From positions 563,001 through 627,000 of the forward strand of contig NZ_JPDS01000001.1 of the NCBI RefSeq assembly GCF_000766795.1: a stretch of DNA of 64,000 bases. Direction: 5' to 3'. The translations under genes and the position numbers were made by a program. Of the stretch, positions 62,824-64,000 are shown piece by piece (the first letter of the stretch is position 1; each line of letters starts with the position of its first letter). Source of the DNA: Polaribacter sp. Hel1_85 (GTDB lineage: Bacteria; Bacteroidota; Bacteroidia; Flavobacteriales; Flavobacteriaceae). The notes under the pieces are model-generated. The model ran no database searches. It was not told the origin of the DNA and worked only from the letters and a program-made list of their open reading frames with translations.

Positions 62824-63960
62824 TTATTCAACCTCGCTTTTATAACAAGATTTATATATTTCTTCATAAACTGGAAGAATATTTTCTAACGAAAATCTTT
62901 TTGTGTGCTCTCTTGCATTCTGCTTAAAGGTTTCTAAAGTTTCATCATCCTTTAAAATAGAAATTGCATTTTTTGCCATGTCCTCAACATCGCCTAAATC
63001 ACTTAAATAACCAGTAACGCCCTGTATATTTACTTCTGGCAAACCTCCTGTATTTGTTGAAATTACAGCCGTTTTTGCTGCCATTGCTTCCAAAGCTGCT
63101 AAACCAAAACTTTCAGTTTGTGAAGGCAATAAGAAAATATCTGTATAACAAAGTACTTTTGTAACTTCAGAACTATTTCCTAAAAATAAAACATCATCAG
63201 AAATCTTTAATCTATTTACTAAATTTTCTGCTTTTGCTCTATCTGGCCCTTCACCAATCATTAATAATTTAGAAGGAATATCTTTATGTACTTTGTAAAA
63301 AATCTTTATTACATCATCAACTCTTTTAACAGGTCTAAAATTACTAATATGTGTTAAAATCCTTTCATGAGGTTTTGCAATGGCTATTCTATTGCACTTT
63401 TGTTGATGTGCTTTATCATATTTATCAACATCTATAAAATTATAAATAACCTTAATATCTTTTTTAATATTAAAAAGTCTGTTGGTTGTCTTTTTTAAGT
63501 CATTAGAAACCGAAGTAACAACATCAGAATTGTTAATGCTAAATTCTACAGCTGTTTTATATGTGGGATGACTGCCTACTAAAGTAATATCTGTTCCATG
63601 CAATGTAGTAACTACTTTTACAGAAAGTCCTTTTTCCTTTAGCATTTGTTTTGCCATGTAAGCTGCATATGCATGAGGAATTGCATAATGCACATGTAAA
63701 ACTTCTAATTCATATTTTTCTACAACTTCCACCATTTTACTTGACAAAGCTAGCTCATAAGGCTGGTATTGAAATAATGGATATTCTTCTAATAAAACTT
63801 GATGAAAGTGTAAATGATGAGAGATAAAATCTAATCGAACGGGCTGATTATAGGTAATAAAATGGACTTCATGACCTTTATCTGCTAATGCCATTCCTAA
63901 TTCTGTAGCTACGACTCCACTTCCTCCAAAAGTTGGGTAACAAACAATTCCTATTTTCAT
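62824..63960 (-). CDS. bshA: N-acetyl-alpha-D-glucosaminyl L-malate synthase (bacillithiol step 1)
   Basis: 378-residue GT4 glycosyltransferase. The N-terminal GIVCYPTFGGSGVVATELG (3-21), HVHYAIPHAYAA and LHGTDITLVG, and the GT4 E-x7-E motif near PSQTESFGLAALEAMA are characteristic of BshA. It joins UDP-GlcNAc to L-malate, the first step of bacillithiol synthesis. bshB and bshC are not in the window. The reading frame is complete. Confidence 0.94.
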   Translation of the reverse strand: MKIGIVCYPTFGGSGVVATELGMALADKGHEVHFITYNQPVRLDFISHHLHFHQVLLEEYPLFQYQPYELALSSKMVEVVEKYELEVLHVHYAIPHAYAAYMAKQMLKEKGLSVKVVTTLHGTDITLVGSHPTYKTAVEFSINNSDVVTSVSNDLKKTTNRLFNIKKDIKVIYNFIDVDKYDKAHQQKCNRIAIAKPHERILTHISNFRPVKRVDDVIKIFYKVHKDIPSKLLMIGEGPDRAKAENLVNRLKISDDVLFLGNSSEVTKVLCYTDIFLLPSQTESFGLAALEAMAAKTAVISTNTGGLPEVNIQGVTGYLSDLGDVEDMAKNAISILKDDETLETFKQNAREHTKRFSLENILPVYEEIYKSCYKSEVE

Positions 63961-64000
63961 ATAAATATTGAAAGGTTAAAAATTAAATGATTAAAAACTG

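Noticed and set aside
1..64000. CRISPR array, tRNA or rRNA genes
   Set aside because: No regularly spaced direct repeats, no cloverleaf with the TTCRA arm, and no rRNA-like sequence were found.

Overview
The window is one contiguous stretch of a low-GC chromosome from a member of the Bacteroidota, almost certainly family Flavobacteriaceae (Polaribacter/Tenacibaculum-like). The evidence is the set of two TonB-dependent receptors with carboxypeptidase-like N-terminal domains, a type IX secretion (T9SS) C-terminal sorting domain, many SCxx-type lipoproteins, an alpha/beta-fused 2-oxoacid dehydrogenase E1, the bacillithiol gene bshA, DUF4252/DUF4625 proteins, and several promoters with the Bacteroidota -7 box TAnnTTTG. 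No rRNA, tRNA, CRISPR array or complete insertion sequence was seen.

Layout. 1-5.1 kb: a probable metal-uptake operon (TonB receptor, two His-rich DUF4625 lipoproteins, MerC-like membrane protein, zinc-type GTP cyclohydrolase FolE that is frameshifted). 5.1-16.2 kb: an accessory region in which three copies of a modular, hairpin-rich intergenic repeat (blocks A-F) are interleaved with an orphan 407-residue protein, a TonB receptor / M29-NicX-like enzyme / NCS1 permease cluster, a T9SS surface protein interrupted at a run of nine T, and a two-gene cassette (unknown protein plus small tyrosine phosphatase-like protein) that sits inside one repeat copy and is absent from another. 16.3-18.8 kb: an EF-G paralogue with a coiled-coil partner. 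18.9-25.1 kb: RDD protein divergent from a SpoIIM/DUF4129/DUF4350/MoxR/DUF58 membrane-stress-type operon. 25.2-27.6 kb: DUF805, a Bcr/CflA drug exporter with an apparently leaderless GTG start, and a TruC-like pseudouridine synthase.

28-33 kb: CPXCG protein, NADP-dependent oxidoreductase, fused E1, Lrp/AsnC regulator and M14 carboxypeptidase on the minus strand. 33.1-34.7 kb: an XRE-family regulator preceded by a phased array of 12-bp palindromes, one of which overlaps its promoter, then a PepSY-type membrane protein. 34.9-40.5 kb: B12-binding radical SAM enzyme, a methyltransferase with the double-E loop of protein arginine methyltransferases, a secreted beta-lactamase-fold hydrolase and lipoprotein hydrolase, and a 59-residue zinc-ribbon-like protein. 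40.7-45.6 kb: M1 aminopeptidase and an ECF sigma/anti-sigma-like/DUF4252 operon. 45.7-53.4 kb: S41 protease, patatin, propeller lipoprotein, peptidase T, acyltransferase, RmuC.

53.4-64 kb: an AstE-like/GCS2-CBS pair, glyA, fumarylacetoacetase, a dicarboxylate/amino-acid symporter with a rhodanese-TerB-like fusion, a DUF937 protein with an EF-hand-like loop, and bshA. Most of this last part is ordinary core metabolism; the novelty is concentrated in 5-16 kb, in the operator array at 33.3 kb, in the PRMT-like gene, and in the domain fusions. Much of the gene spacing is tight (overlaps of 1-14 bp), so several operons can be read directly from the sequence.
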